From an uncultured bacterium (GTDB lineage: Bacteria > Verrucomicrobiota > Kiritimatiellia > RFP12 > UBA1067), in the NCBI GenBank assembly GCA_900547945.1, contig URIT01000157.1, positions 1-6,335 on the forward strand: a DNA stretch of 6,335 bases. Reading direction: 5' to 3'. Shown here piece after piece: positions 1 through 5,936 of this stretch. The notes beneath the pieces were generated by a model that was not told the origin of the DNA, did not search any database, and saw only the letters and a program-made list of their open reading frames with translations. The position numbers were made by a program, and so were the translations under genes. Position 1 is the stretch's first letter. Each line of letters begins with the position of its first letter.

Positions 1-1
1 G

Positions 2-874
2 GCCTCGCGGGCCCTGGAGGCGCTGTATGCGGCGGCGCTCGATGTCTCCTCCCGGCTCGAACACGCGCTCGACTTCAGCGAGGAGGAACTGCCGCCCGAC
101 TTCGCGGACACGCTGCGCGCCGCGCTCGGCGGCCTGCGCGCCGCCGTGGAACGGAAACTCTCGACGGCGCGCGAGGGCCGCATCCTCCGGGAGGGGGCGC
201 GCGTCGTCCTCGCCGGGGCGCCGAACGCGGGCAAGAGTTCGCTCCTGAACGCGCTGCTGGGGACGCGGCGGGCGATTGTCTCCGAGGCGGCGGGTACGAC
301 GCGGGACGCCATCGAGGAGTGGGTGGAGATCGGCGGCTGGCCCGTGCGGCTCATCGACACGGCGGGCCTGCGCGCCGCGTCCGATGCCGTCGAGGCCGAG
401 GGCGTGGCGCGCGCGACGGCGCTCATCGACGCGGCCGACCTCGTCCTGCGGCTTGTGCCCTGCGCGGACGCGGTGGACGGGCAGTCCGTCGCCGGGGGCG
501 GAACGGAACTGCGCGTCTGGTCGAAGTGCGACCAGGTCCCGGACGGGTCCGCGCCACGGGGGGGCGTGCGCGTCTCCGCCGTCACGGGCGAGGGGCTGCC
601 CGAACTGCGCACGGCGATTGCGGCGCGGCTGGCGGAGAGGGCGGCGAAGAGCGCGGAGGAGACGGGGGCGGACGTGACGACGCGGCAGAAGGAATGTCTC
701 CTCGCCGCGCAGGCGGCGCTGGCGCGTGCGGACGATGCGCTCGCGGGCACGGACTGGGTGGTCGCGGCGAACGAACTGCGCGGCGCGGCCGAGGCGCTGG
801 GCCGGATGCTCGGCAAGGTCTACTCGGACGATCTGCTCGACGCCCTCTTCAGCCGTTTCTGCGTGGGCAAGTAG
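2..874 (+). CDS. mnmE: tRNA uridine-5-carboxymethylaminomethyl(34) GTPase MnmE, 3' part (5' end outside window)
   Basis: With MnmG, MnmE installs the (carboxymethyl)aminomethyl group on U34 of certain tRNAs in the cytoplasm, using GTP hydrolysis and a formyl-THF-derived carbon. The frame is open from base 2, giving 290 visible residues; full-length members have about 450, so the N-terminal folate-binding domain and the start of the helical domain are missing. Visible order: helical-domain segment with the family-typical LEHALDFSEEE, then the G domain inserted in it: G1 GAPNAGKSS (bases 215-241), G2 region AGTTRD, G3 DTAGLR, G4 as SKCD instead of NKxD, G5-like VSAVTGEGL. The C-terminal helices end in YSDDLLDALFSRFCVGK, carrying the C-terminal cysteine motif FC[IV]GK. 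The G domain seems about ten residues shorter than in E. coli, mainly between G3 and G4. Any Met start inside the window, such as base 146, is internal. Identification is firm; the promoter is not visible. Confidence 0.96.
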   Translation, partial: ASRALEALYAAALDVSSRLEHALDFSEEELPPDFADTLRAALGGLRAAVERKLSTAREGRILREGARVVLAGAPNAGKSSLLNALLGTRRAIVSEAAGTTRDAIEEWVEIGGWPVRLIDTAGLRAASDAVEAEGVARATALIDAADLVLRLVPCADAVDGQSVAGGGTELRVWSKCDQVPDGSAPRGGVRVSAVTGEGLPELRTAIAARLAERAAKSAEETGADVTTRQKECLLAAQAALARADDALAGTDWVVAANELRGAAEALGRMLGKVYSDDLLDALFSRFCVGK

Positions 875-888
875 CGGCGGGCAGATCG

Positions 889-937
889 CGGCTTCGGGGA
901 GACCTCAAAGCCGTCTGTCGCCGCCGTGAAAAGGCGG
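889..937 (+). terminator. Weak hairpins downstream of mnmE, doubtful terminator
   Basis: Two short inverted repeats follow the mnmE stop: CGGCTT at 889-894 with AAGCCG at 908-913, and CCGCC at 921-925 with GGCGG at 933-937 around a GTGAAAA loop. Neither is followed by a T-run, so intrinsic termination is not well supported. They may simply reflect high GC, or slow the polymerase for factor-dependent termination. Confidence 0.2.
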
Positions 938-943
938 AATGTA

Positions 944-976
944 AATTGGCATGAAATACCGGCCAATCCGTCATGG
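944..976. repeat. 33-bp unit 1 with dyad AATTGGC-N11-GCCAATC (putative operator)
   Basis: This is the first of two adjacent 33-base units upstream of the ATPase promoter. It starts AATTGGC (944-950), has an 11-base A-rich spacer, then GCCAATC (962-968), giving 6-bp inverted arms centred on 956. The first 24 bases match unit 2 at about 20 positions; the last 9 differ. The dyad is centred near -85 of the predicted ATPase transcript start. A site for a dimeric DNA-binding protein is the simplest reading (inference). Confidence 0.6.
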
Positions 977-1009
977 AATTGGCTTAAAATTTCGGCCAAT
1001 TCAGTTGAC
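977..1009. repeat. 33-bp unit 2 with perfect 7-bp dyad AATTGGC-N11-GCCAATT (putative operator)
   Basis: The second unit directly abuts the first. Arms are AATTGGC (977-983) and GCCAATT (995-1001), centred on 989, exactly 33 bases from the first centre and about three helical turns away. The three positions on each side of the centre also pair (AAAATTT), so symmetry is stronger than in unit 1. The right arm ends three bases before the -35 box at 1005, and the end of the unit overlaps that box. A bound protein here would touch or neighbour RNA polymerase, so repression, activation or autoregulation are all possible. Confidence 0.6.
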
Positions 1010-1055
1010 GGAACGAAAGGGCCTGTGGTATGCTACACGCACACAAGGGAAAGGA
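1005..1055 (+). promoter_or_regulatory. Sigma-70-type promoter and ribosome binding site of the ATPase gene
   Basis: The -35 box is TTGACG (1005-1010) and, after 18 bases, the -10 box is TATGCT (1029-1034), preceded by the extended -10 TGG (1026-1028). Predicted transcription start is about 1041. The 21-base leader contains the purine-rich AAGGGAAAGGA (1045-1055) ending six bases before the ATG at 1062. Both the promoter and this Shine-Dalgarno decide the start codon, because they lie inside the longer open frame that begins at 951. Confidence 0.7.
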
Positions 1056-1061
1056 TTCGTC

Positions 1062-2363
1062 ATGAAAGAGCAATTACGTGAAGTCATGTCGCAATTTTAT
1101 GCAGATGGCGTTCCGCATGACATGATCGGACGGGCTGGGCGGTTCCCGGAGATTCGGAACAATGCGACGATCATCAAGGGCATGCGGCGGACGGGGAAGA
1201 CCTACTTTACCTATCTGCGGATGCAGGAACTTCTTGCACAAGGGATTCCGCTTGAGCGTCTGGTCCATGTGAATTTTGATGACGATCGCCTGTCCGCGCT
1301 TTCGTCCGAGAACCTGCATCTGCTCGTTGACCTCCATGCTGAGATGTTTCCGGAGGCCGCGGGTCAGCTTTGCTACTACTTTCTAGACGAACTGCAGGAC
1401 GTGCTCGGGTGGGAACGCTTTGCGCGACGGCTGGTCGATTCACACCGCGTTCAGCTCTGCGTGACGGGGTCGTCCTCCAGGATGCTGTCGGCGGATATCG
1501 CCACGGAGATGCGGGGGCGTTCCGTCGAGGTCGAGATCTTTCCGCTTTCCTTTGCCGAATACCTGTCCTACAACGGCATTTTCCGGGAGATGCCTTCGCT
1601 CGTCGATGCGCCCCGTGTCCGTGGGAAGCTGAGGAAGGCGTTTGCGGACTACATGGTATGCGGGGGCTTCCCCGACGTGCAGGGATTGGACACGACGACC
1701 CGCATCATGTTGTTGCAGGGGTATGTGGATGCCGTCGTCTATCGGGACATTCTGGAACGCCACGAGGTCGGGAGCGTGCAGTCGCTGAAGTATGTGCTTC
1801 AGTATCTTCTGCAGAATTTCGGACGGAAGGTTTCCGTTCGCGCGATGGCCAACGTCCTCAAGCAGCTGTCCCTTCCGCATGACCGAGAGATGCTGGGCGA
1901 TTACCTTGCCTACTATGCCGATGCCTATTTCGCCTACCCGGTGTCGTTGCGTACGGATTCGCTGGCCGTCCGCCGGACGAATCCCGACAAGTACTATCTC
2001 GTCGATACGGGCATGATTGGTGCGCTGAAGGCCCAGAACGACGCCGAGAAGGGTTTTGTCCTTGAGAATGCCGTGTTCATGAACCTGCGGCGCGGGTTCA
2101 ACAAGATCGAATACTACAACACGGGGAGGGGAGAGGAAGTGGATTTCCTCGTGACGGATCGGACGACGAAGGCCCGTCGGTTGATCCAGGTCTCTTATGA
2201 AATGGCGCGGAGGGAAACGAAATCGCGTGAGTTTTCCGCGCTTCTGGAAGCACGGCGTGAAACCGGCGTGGCGGACTGTACCGTTGTCACGTGGGACGAG
2301 GAATATGAGGAGGACGGCATCCGCGTCGTCCCCGCCTGGAAATGGTTCCTTTTCAGGTCGTGA
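1062..2363 (+). CDS. AAA-family ATPase with C-terminal DUF4143-type domain
   Basis: A 433-residue predicted ATPase of the AAA_14 plus DUF4143 architecture, common in accessory regions of anaerobic bacteria and some archaea; its biological role is unknown. Walker A is GMRRTGKT (residues 40-47), Walker B FLDELQD (107-113), and a sensor-like CVTGSSS starts at 133. The family-typical EIFPLSFAEYL, GGFPDV and YVDAVVYRDILER follow. The C-terminal half has EEVDFLV (358-364) and IQVSYE (375-380), where nuclease-like relatives often carry ExK; the catalytic Lys is absent, so cleavage cannot be assumed. No signal peptide or membrane segment. The ATG at 1062 is preferred over 951 because it follows a strong RBS and because the promoter lies between the two. 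GC is visibly lower than in both neighbours, suggesting later acquisition. It has its own promoter and tandem dyads upstream, so it is probably a single-gene transcription unit. Confidence 0.88.
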   Translation: MKEQLREVMSQFYADGVPHDMIGRAGRFPEIRNNATIIKGMRRTGKTYFTYLRMQELLAQGIPLERLVHVNFDDDRLSALSSENLHLLVDLHAEMFPEAAGQLCYYFLDELQDVLGWERFARRLVDSHRVQLCVTGSSSRMLSADIATEMRGRSVEVEIFPLSFAEYLSYNGIFREMPSLVDAPRVRGKLRKAFADYMVCGGFPDVQGLDTTTRIMLLQGYVDAVVYRDILERHEVGSVQSLKYVLQYLLQNFGRKVSVRAMANVLKQLSLPHDREMLGDYLAYYADAYFAYPVSLRTDSLAVRRTNPDKYYLVDTGMIGALKAQNDAEKGFVLENAVFMNLRRGFNKIEYYNTGRGEEVDFLVTDRTTKARRLIQVSYEMARRETKSREFSALLEARRETGVADCTVVTWDEEYEEDGIRVVPAWKWFLFRS

Positions 2364-2402
2364 GGGGACGTTCGGTCGTTAGGCGCGTCGTACGTGGGAA
2401 TG

Positions 2403-2427
2403 TGCTATACTGGACGATCACGAAGGA
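2403..2427 (+). promoter_or_regulatory. Extended -10 promoter and Shine-Dalgarno for lpxK-murJ
   Basis: TGC plus TATACT (2403-2411) forms an extended -10 element; no convincing -35 is seen 16-19 bases upstream. Predicted transcription start is about 2418, followed by AAGGA (2423-2427). Because of this promoter, the upstream in-frame GTG (2394) and ATG (2400) are unlikely lpxK starts: they would lie before or within the -10. Confidence 0.55.
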
Positions 2428-2444
2428 AAGAATGGAAAATTGAA

Positions 2445-3626
2445 TTGCAGAAGCAGAAGGTCAGCTACGTCGAGCGGCTTGAACACGCGCTCGTGAAGGT
2501 CATCCAGCAGCCGGGGGCGGACCAGAACCAGCCCACGGGGATGCGGATGGTCCTCGGGCTCCTCACCGGCGTCTCGTGCGTGTTCCGCGCCGTCGTCGCG
2601 GTGCGCTACTTCTTCTACCGCGTCGGCGTGCTCCGCCGCTTCCCGCTCGGCTGCCAGGTCATCTCGATCGGAAACGTGACGGCGGGCGGCACGGGCAAGA
2701 CGCCCGTCACGGAGAAGTTCGCGCGCGAACTCACGGCCGCGGGCCGCAAGGTGGCGATCCTCTCGCGCGGTTACCGCCGCAAGGAGAAGCCGTGGTGGCA
2801 GCGGATGTTCTCGGCCGTGATCGAGCCGCCGCTTGTCGTCTCGGATGGGAGGCGCATCCGGCTCGACGCCGCGACGGGCGGCGACGAGCCCTACATGCTC
2901 GCCTCCAACCTGCCGGGCGTGTGCGTGGTGGTGGACCGCAACCGCGTGAAGGCGGGACGCTACGCGATCTCGCGCTTCGGATGCGACACGCTCATCCTCG
3001 ACGATGGTTTCCAGTACCAGCGCCTCAAACACTCGCACGAGGTCGTGCTCGTCGACAAGACGAACCCCTTCGGGAACGGCCACATGCTGCCGCGTGGCGT
3101 GCTGCGCGAACCGGCGGGCCACATCGCCCGCGCGGACGTCATCTTCATCACGAAGTCGGACGGCCGCACGGAGAACGTCGTCAGGCAGATCCGAGAATAC
3201 AACCGGAAGGCCGAGATCATCGAGTGCCGCCACGCGCCGCGCCTCCTGAAGGACGTGTGGAGCCGCGAGGAGCTGCCGCTTTCGTGGCTGAAAGGCAAGA
3301 CGCTCACCACGCTCTCCGGCATCGCCGTGCCGCAGGGCTTCGAGGACTCCCTCCGCCGCCTCGGCGCGAAGGTGATCTGGTGCGAGCGCTATGCGGACCA
3401 CCACCGCTACGATTCCTCCGAGATCCTCTACGCGCTCAACAAGACGGCCGACCTCCATGCGGACGCGCTCATCACGACGGAGAAGGACGCCGTGCGCTTC
3501 CCGCGCTTCGAGACCACCCCCGTGCCGTGCTACTACCTGCGCGTCGACATCGAAATCCTCAAGGGCGCGGAGAACTTCGCCGCCGCCGTGGACCACGTCT
3601 GCAATGTCAAGCCGAAGCATTCTTAG
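2445..3626 (+). CDS. lpxK: Tetraacyldisaccharide 4'-kinase LpxK
   Basis: LpxK phosphorylates the 4' position of the tetraacyl-disaccharide-1-phosphate precursor with ATP, making lipid IVA at the inner face of the cytoplasmic membrane. From the TTG at 2445 it has 393 residues, longer than the roughly 330 of E. coli. The extra length is an N-terminal stretch and an insert after SRGYRR containing KPWWQRMF. Motifs: a membrane-associating hydrophobic N-terminal segment, ISIGNVTAGGTGKTP with the P-loop (residues 76-87), SRGYRR, GDEP (146-149), LDDGFQYQRL (DDGFQ 186-190), FGNGHMLPRGVLRE, ADHHRY (D318, H319, H320) and TTEKDAVRFP. All are typical of the family; the GDEP Asp and the DHH region correspond to residues implicated in catalysis. 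The start is uncertain: a well-spaced ATG at 2432 gives only Met-Glu-Asn-stop, and the next in-frame ATG is 2541. The end overlaps murJ. Product identification is firm; the start is not. Confidence 0.93.
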   Translation: MQKQKVSYVERLEHALVKVIQQPGADQNQPTGMRMVLGLLTGVSCVFRAVVAVRYFFYRVGVLRRFPLGCQVISIGNVTAGGTGKTPVTEKFARELTAAGRKVAILSRGYRRKEKPWWQRMFSAVIEPPLVVSDGRRIRLDAATGGDEPYMLASNLPGVCVVVDRNRVKAGRYAISRFGCDTLILDDGFQYQRLKHSHEVVLVDKTNPFGNGHMLPRGVLREPAGHIARADVIFITKSDGRTENVVRQIREYNRKAEIIECRHAPRLLKDVWSREELPLSWLKGKTLTTLSGIAVPQGFEDSLRRLGAKVIWCERYADHHRYDSSEILYALNKTADLHADALITTEKDAVRFPRFETTPVPCYYLRVDIEILKGAENFAAAVDHVCNVKPKHS

Positions 3627-5229
3627 AAATACCGCCGTCGTGGCGGTTCTCACGGCCCTCTCGCGCATGCTCGGGCTCGTGCGCGAAATGTTCCAGAGCC
3701 GCCTCATCGGCGCGGGCGTGGAGCAGAGCGCGTTCGCCGTCGCGTTCGCCCTCCCCAACATGGCGCGGCGCATGTTTGGCGAGGGCGCGCTCACGGCGGC
3801 GTTCGTGCCCGTCTTCAAGGGCGAGCTGGAGGCGGATGCGACGCATGCGCGCGCCGCGCGCCTCGCCCGCGCCGTGATGACGATGAGCCTCCTCATGCTC
3901 GCGGCGGGTGTCGTCCTGGCGTGGTGCCTCATCGGCGGCGCCTTCTGGGCGGGGCTCGATCACTCGGGCAAATGGGGGCAGACGCTCGACTATGCGCGCA
4001 TCCTCATCCCCTACATGCTCTTCATCTGCGCGGCCGCGTTCGGGATGGGCGTGCTGAACGCCTTCGGGCGTTTCGCGGCGGCGGCCCTCATGCCGAGCAT
4101 CCTCAACGTCGTCTGGATTGCCGCGCTCGTCTTCCTCATGTGCTTCACGACGGACGGCGCGGGCGGTTTTGCGGGAACGCCGCTTGCCGTCCGGCGCCGC
4201 GTCGTCGTCCTCTGCGGCGCGATCCTCTTCGCGGGCTTCCTCCAGATGGCGTTCATGCTGCGGGCGATGGCGAAGAAGGGCATCTCGCCGTGGCCGTCGT
4301 TCAGGGGATGGCGCGACGCGAACGTGCGGCTCGTCTGGCGCAACATGGCAATCGGCTGCGTGGGGGCGGGCGCGGTGCAGGTCAACTACATGCTCGACCA
4401 GGCGCTCGCCCTTAAGGCCAACGAGTGGGCGGCGGGCGCGATCGGCTATGCGGACCGCCTGATGGAGCTTCCCCTCGGCATCGTCGGCACGGCGTTCGGG
4501 ACGGTGCTGCTGCCGACCTTCGCGGGCTTTTTCGCGCGGAACGACCTCGACGGCGCGCGTGCCGCGTTCGTCTCGTCGATGCGCAACATGCTCCTCGTCG
4601 TCGTGCCCGCCGCCGTCGGCCTCGTCGTCCTCGCCCCCGAGCTGACGCGTCTCGTCTACCACGGCGGGCGCTTCGACGACGTGGCCGTCGTGCGCGTTGC
4701 GCGCGCCGTCGCGTGCTATTCGCTCGGGCTCGCCTTCTTCTGTGCGCAGAAGACGCTCACGCCGTGGTTCCAGGCACAGAAGGATCTCAAGACGCCGCTC
4801 AAGGTCGCGGTGCGGATGGTCTTCCTCAACGCGACCCTGAATGTCGCCGCCGTCTTCGGCCTTCCCGTCGAGTGGCGGCACGTGGGGCTTGCGGCGTCGA
4901 CGGTTGCCTGTTCGGGAATCTCCTGCGCGTGGCTTGCCGCCCTGGCGCGTCGGCGGAACGGCCCGCTCGGATGGGCGCACCTCGTGCGGCCGGTGGGGGC
5001 GATGCTCTTCGCGAGCGCGGTGATGGCGGGCGTGCTCGTGGCGCTCAAGCGCGTGCTTGCGGACCTCGGCGCGGGCGGAACGGCGGGGGCGGTCCTGTCG
5101 ATGGCCGTCTTCGTCGTTTCCGGAGCATGTGTCTACTTCGGCATCATGGCCGTGGGCGACCGTACCACGCTGCGCGGTCTCGTGGACGACTTCCGCGGCC
5201 GCCGGGCAATGTCCGTTTCCCGTTCTTGA
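3604..5229 (+). CDS. murJ: Lipid II flippase MurJ (MviN family)
   Basis: MurJ moves undecaprenyl-linked lipid II across the cytoplasmic membrane for peptidoglycan synthesis. The 541 residues match the usual 510-540 and are strongly hydrophobic in many segments, as expected for about 14 helices. The N-terminus SRMLGLVRE carries R21 and R27, and LPNMARRMFGEGA carries R55; these match the essential arginines R18, R24 and R52 of E. coli MurJ. YADRLMELP gives D284, R285 and E288, matching D269, R270 and E273. The E. coli D39 position is Ser here (S42). LKTPLKVAV and the C-terminal helices also fit. The start at 3604 is chosen because the family N-terminus begins right there; the same frame stays open much further upstream, but there it only shadows lpxK. 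Its first 23 bases overlap lpxK and only a poor Shine-Dalgarno precedes it, suggesting translational coupling. No separate promoter is visible. Confidence 0.96.
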   Translation: MSSRSILRNTAVVAVLTALSRMLGLVREMFQSRLIGAGVEQSAFAVAFALPNMARRMFGEGALTAAFVPVFKGELEADATHARAARLARAVMTMSLLMLAAGVVLAWCLIGGAFWAGLDHSGKWGQTLDYARILIPYMLFICAAAFGMGVLNAFGRFAAAALMPSILNVVWIAALVFLMCFTTDGAGGFAGTPLAVRRRVVVLCGAILFAGFLQMAFMLRAMAKKGISPWPSFRGWRDANVRLVWRNMAIGCVGAGAVQVNYMLDQALALKANEWAAGAIGYADRLMELPLGIVGTAFGTVLLPTFAGFFARNDLDGARAAFVSSMRNMLLVVVPAAVGLVVLAPELTRLVYHGGRFDDVAVVRVARAVACYSLGLAFFCAQKTLTPWFQAQKDLKTPLKVAVRMVFLNATLNVAAVFGLPVEWRHVGLAASTVACSGISCAWLAALARRRNGPLGWAHLVRPVGAMLFASAVMAGVLVALKRVLADLGAGGTAGAVLSMAVFVVSGACVYFGIMAVGDRTTLRGLVDDFRGRRAMSVSRS

Positions 5230-5251
5230 GGCGGTCGAGAAGGAGAGGTTG

Positions 5252-5260
5252 TGCTATAAT
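5252..5260 (+). promoter_or_regulatory. Extended -10 promoter placed to give a nearly leaderless transcript
   Basis: TGC plus a perfect TATAAT (5255-5260) forms an extended -10 box. No good -35 occurs at standard spacing; TTGAGG at 5226-5231 is 23 bases away. Predicted transcription start is about 5267, one base before the ATG at 5268. The purine-rich AGGAGAGG (5241-5248) lies upstream of this start and so would not be in the transcript. Confidence 0.6.
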
Positions 5261-5267
5261 CTCTGCG

Positions 5268-5936
5268 ATGAAGAAGAATCTGAAAAGCGTGTTCGGTTGG
5301 ATTGCGGGGGTGGCGCTTGTGTGCGGCCTCGTGGCGTTCCTGTGGGGACGGCAGGCGGCACCGCAGACGGAAGCGGATGTGGAACGGGAGGCGCCACAGG
5401 CGCGGCCTTCCGCCGCGCGGCATCCGAAGCCCGCGCCGGCGAAGGCGGCGGCTCGGCCCGGCGAGGCGGTCTCTTCTGCAACTGCGGCGGATGGTGCGAG
5501 GCCGGACGAGGAGGCCCCGGAGACCGTCGAGCAGGATTCCGAAGAGAGACTGGTGGACGCCTTCGACGCCCTGACGGACACCTGGCAGGAGCCGAAGCCG
5601 GACAAGGTGACGATGGACGAGGTGAAGCGCTTCCGCGAAGCCTTCAACAAGATCCCGAAGACCCGCAAAAGCGAGTGTTTGCACCGGGCGCTCAATCTCG
5701 TGCCGGATGAGAACGTCATGCTGCTCGCGGGTATCCTCTTCGACAAGACGCAGGCGAAGGAAATCCTTGAGGACGTCTACAACGACATCCTCAACCGCGA
5801 CGAGGACGTGAAGAAGCCCATTCTCGAACACATCTACAAGGACCGGGAACATCCCTGCTGGGCCGATACGGCCTGGATCCTCGATGTCACCGGTGAACTG
5901 CCAAACAAACAGAAACGAGGAGACGAGAAAAAATGA
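5268..5936 (+). CDS. Membrane-anchored protein of unknown function with a helical C-terminal domain
   Basis: I do not recognise this 222-residue protein. It begins MKKNLK, then one hydrophobic segment (residues 8-26, ending in Trp) that is either an uncleaved anchor or a signal peptide; with Lys before it, the bulk is predicted to face the periplasm. Residues about 29-92 are Ala/Pro/Glu-rich, low complexity and probably disordered. Residues about 93-210 are well-ordered helical sequence with amphipathic helices and regular loops (IPKTRKSECLHRALNLVPD, LNRDEDVKKPILEHIY, HPCWADTAWILDVTGE). This resembles HEAT-like helical hairpins, which would suggest a binding or scaffolding role; that is inference from pattern only. 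The tail is Lys-rich. Cysteines 137 and 197 could matter in an oxidising periplasm. It starts right after its own -10 box and overlaps the next gene by four bases, so the two are probably co-expressed. Coding is supported by start, frame and composition. Confidence 0.8.
   Translation: MKKNLKSVFGWIAGVALVCGLVAFLWGRQAAPQTEADVEREAPQARPSAARHPKPAPAKAAARPGEAVSSATAADGARPDEEAPETVEQDSEERLVDAFDALTDTWQEPKPDKVTMDEVKRFREAFNKIPKTRKSECLHRALNLVPDENVMLLAGILFDKTQAKEILEDVYNDILNRDEDVKKPILEHIYKDREHPCWADTAWILDVTGELPNKQKRGDEKK

Noticed and set aside
944..1009. Minimal CRISPR array from the two 33-base units
   Set aside because: The units abut directly with no unique spacers, there are only two copies, and no cas gene is visible; an operator array fits better.
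951..1061. Longer ATPase form starting at ATG 951
   Set aside because: The promoter and strong Shine-Dalgarno lie within it, and family similarity begins after 1062. Kept only as a finding.
2364..2400. Terminator after the ATPase from repeated ACGT and GTCGT words
   Set aside because: No stable stem followed by a T-run could be drawn.
3391..3603. Upstream extension of murJ
   Set aside because: The frame is open, but its product here is Arg/Thr/Ser-rich shadow of lpxK; the MurJ family N-terminus starts at 3604.
2418..3932. Long open frame of 504 codons on the minus strand opposite lpxK and murJ
   Set aside because: It is a shadow of GC-rich codon use: rich in Arg, Ala, Asp and His, no recognisable motif, and opposite two firmly identified genes.
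3607..4980. 457-codon minus-strand frame opposite murJ
   Set aside because: Highly charged, low-complexity product with no domain, fully covered by a confident MurJ gene.
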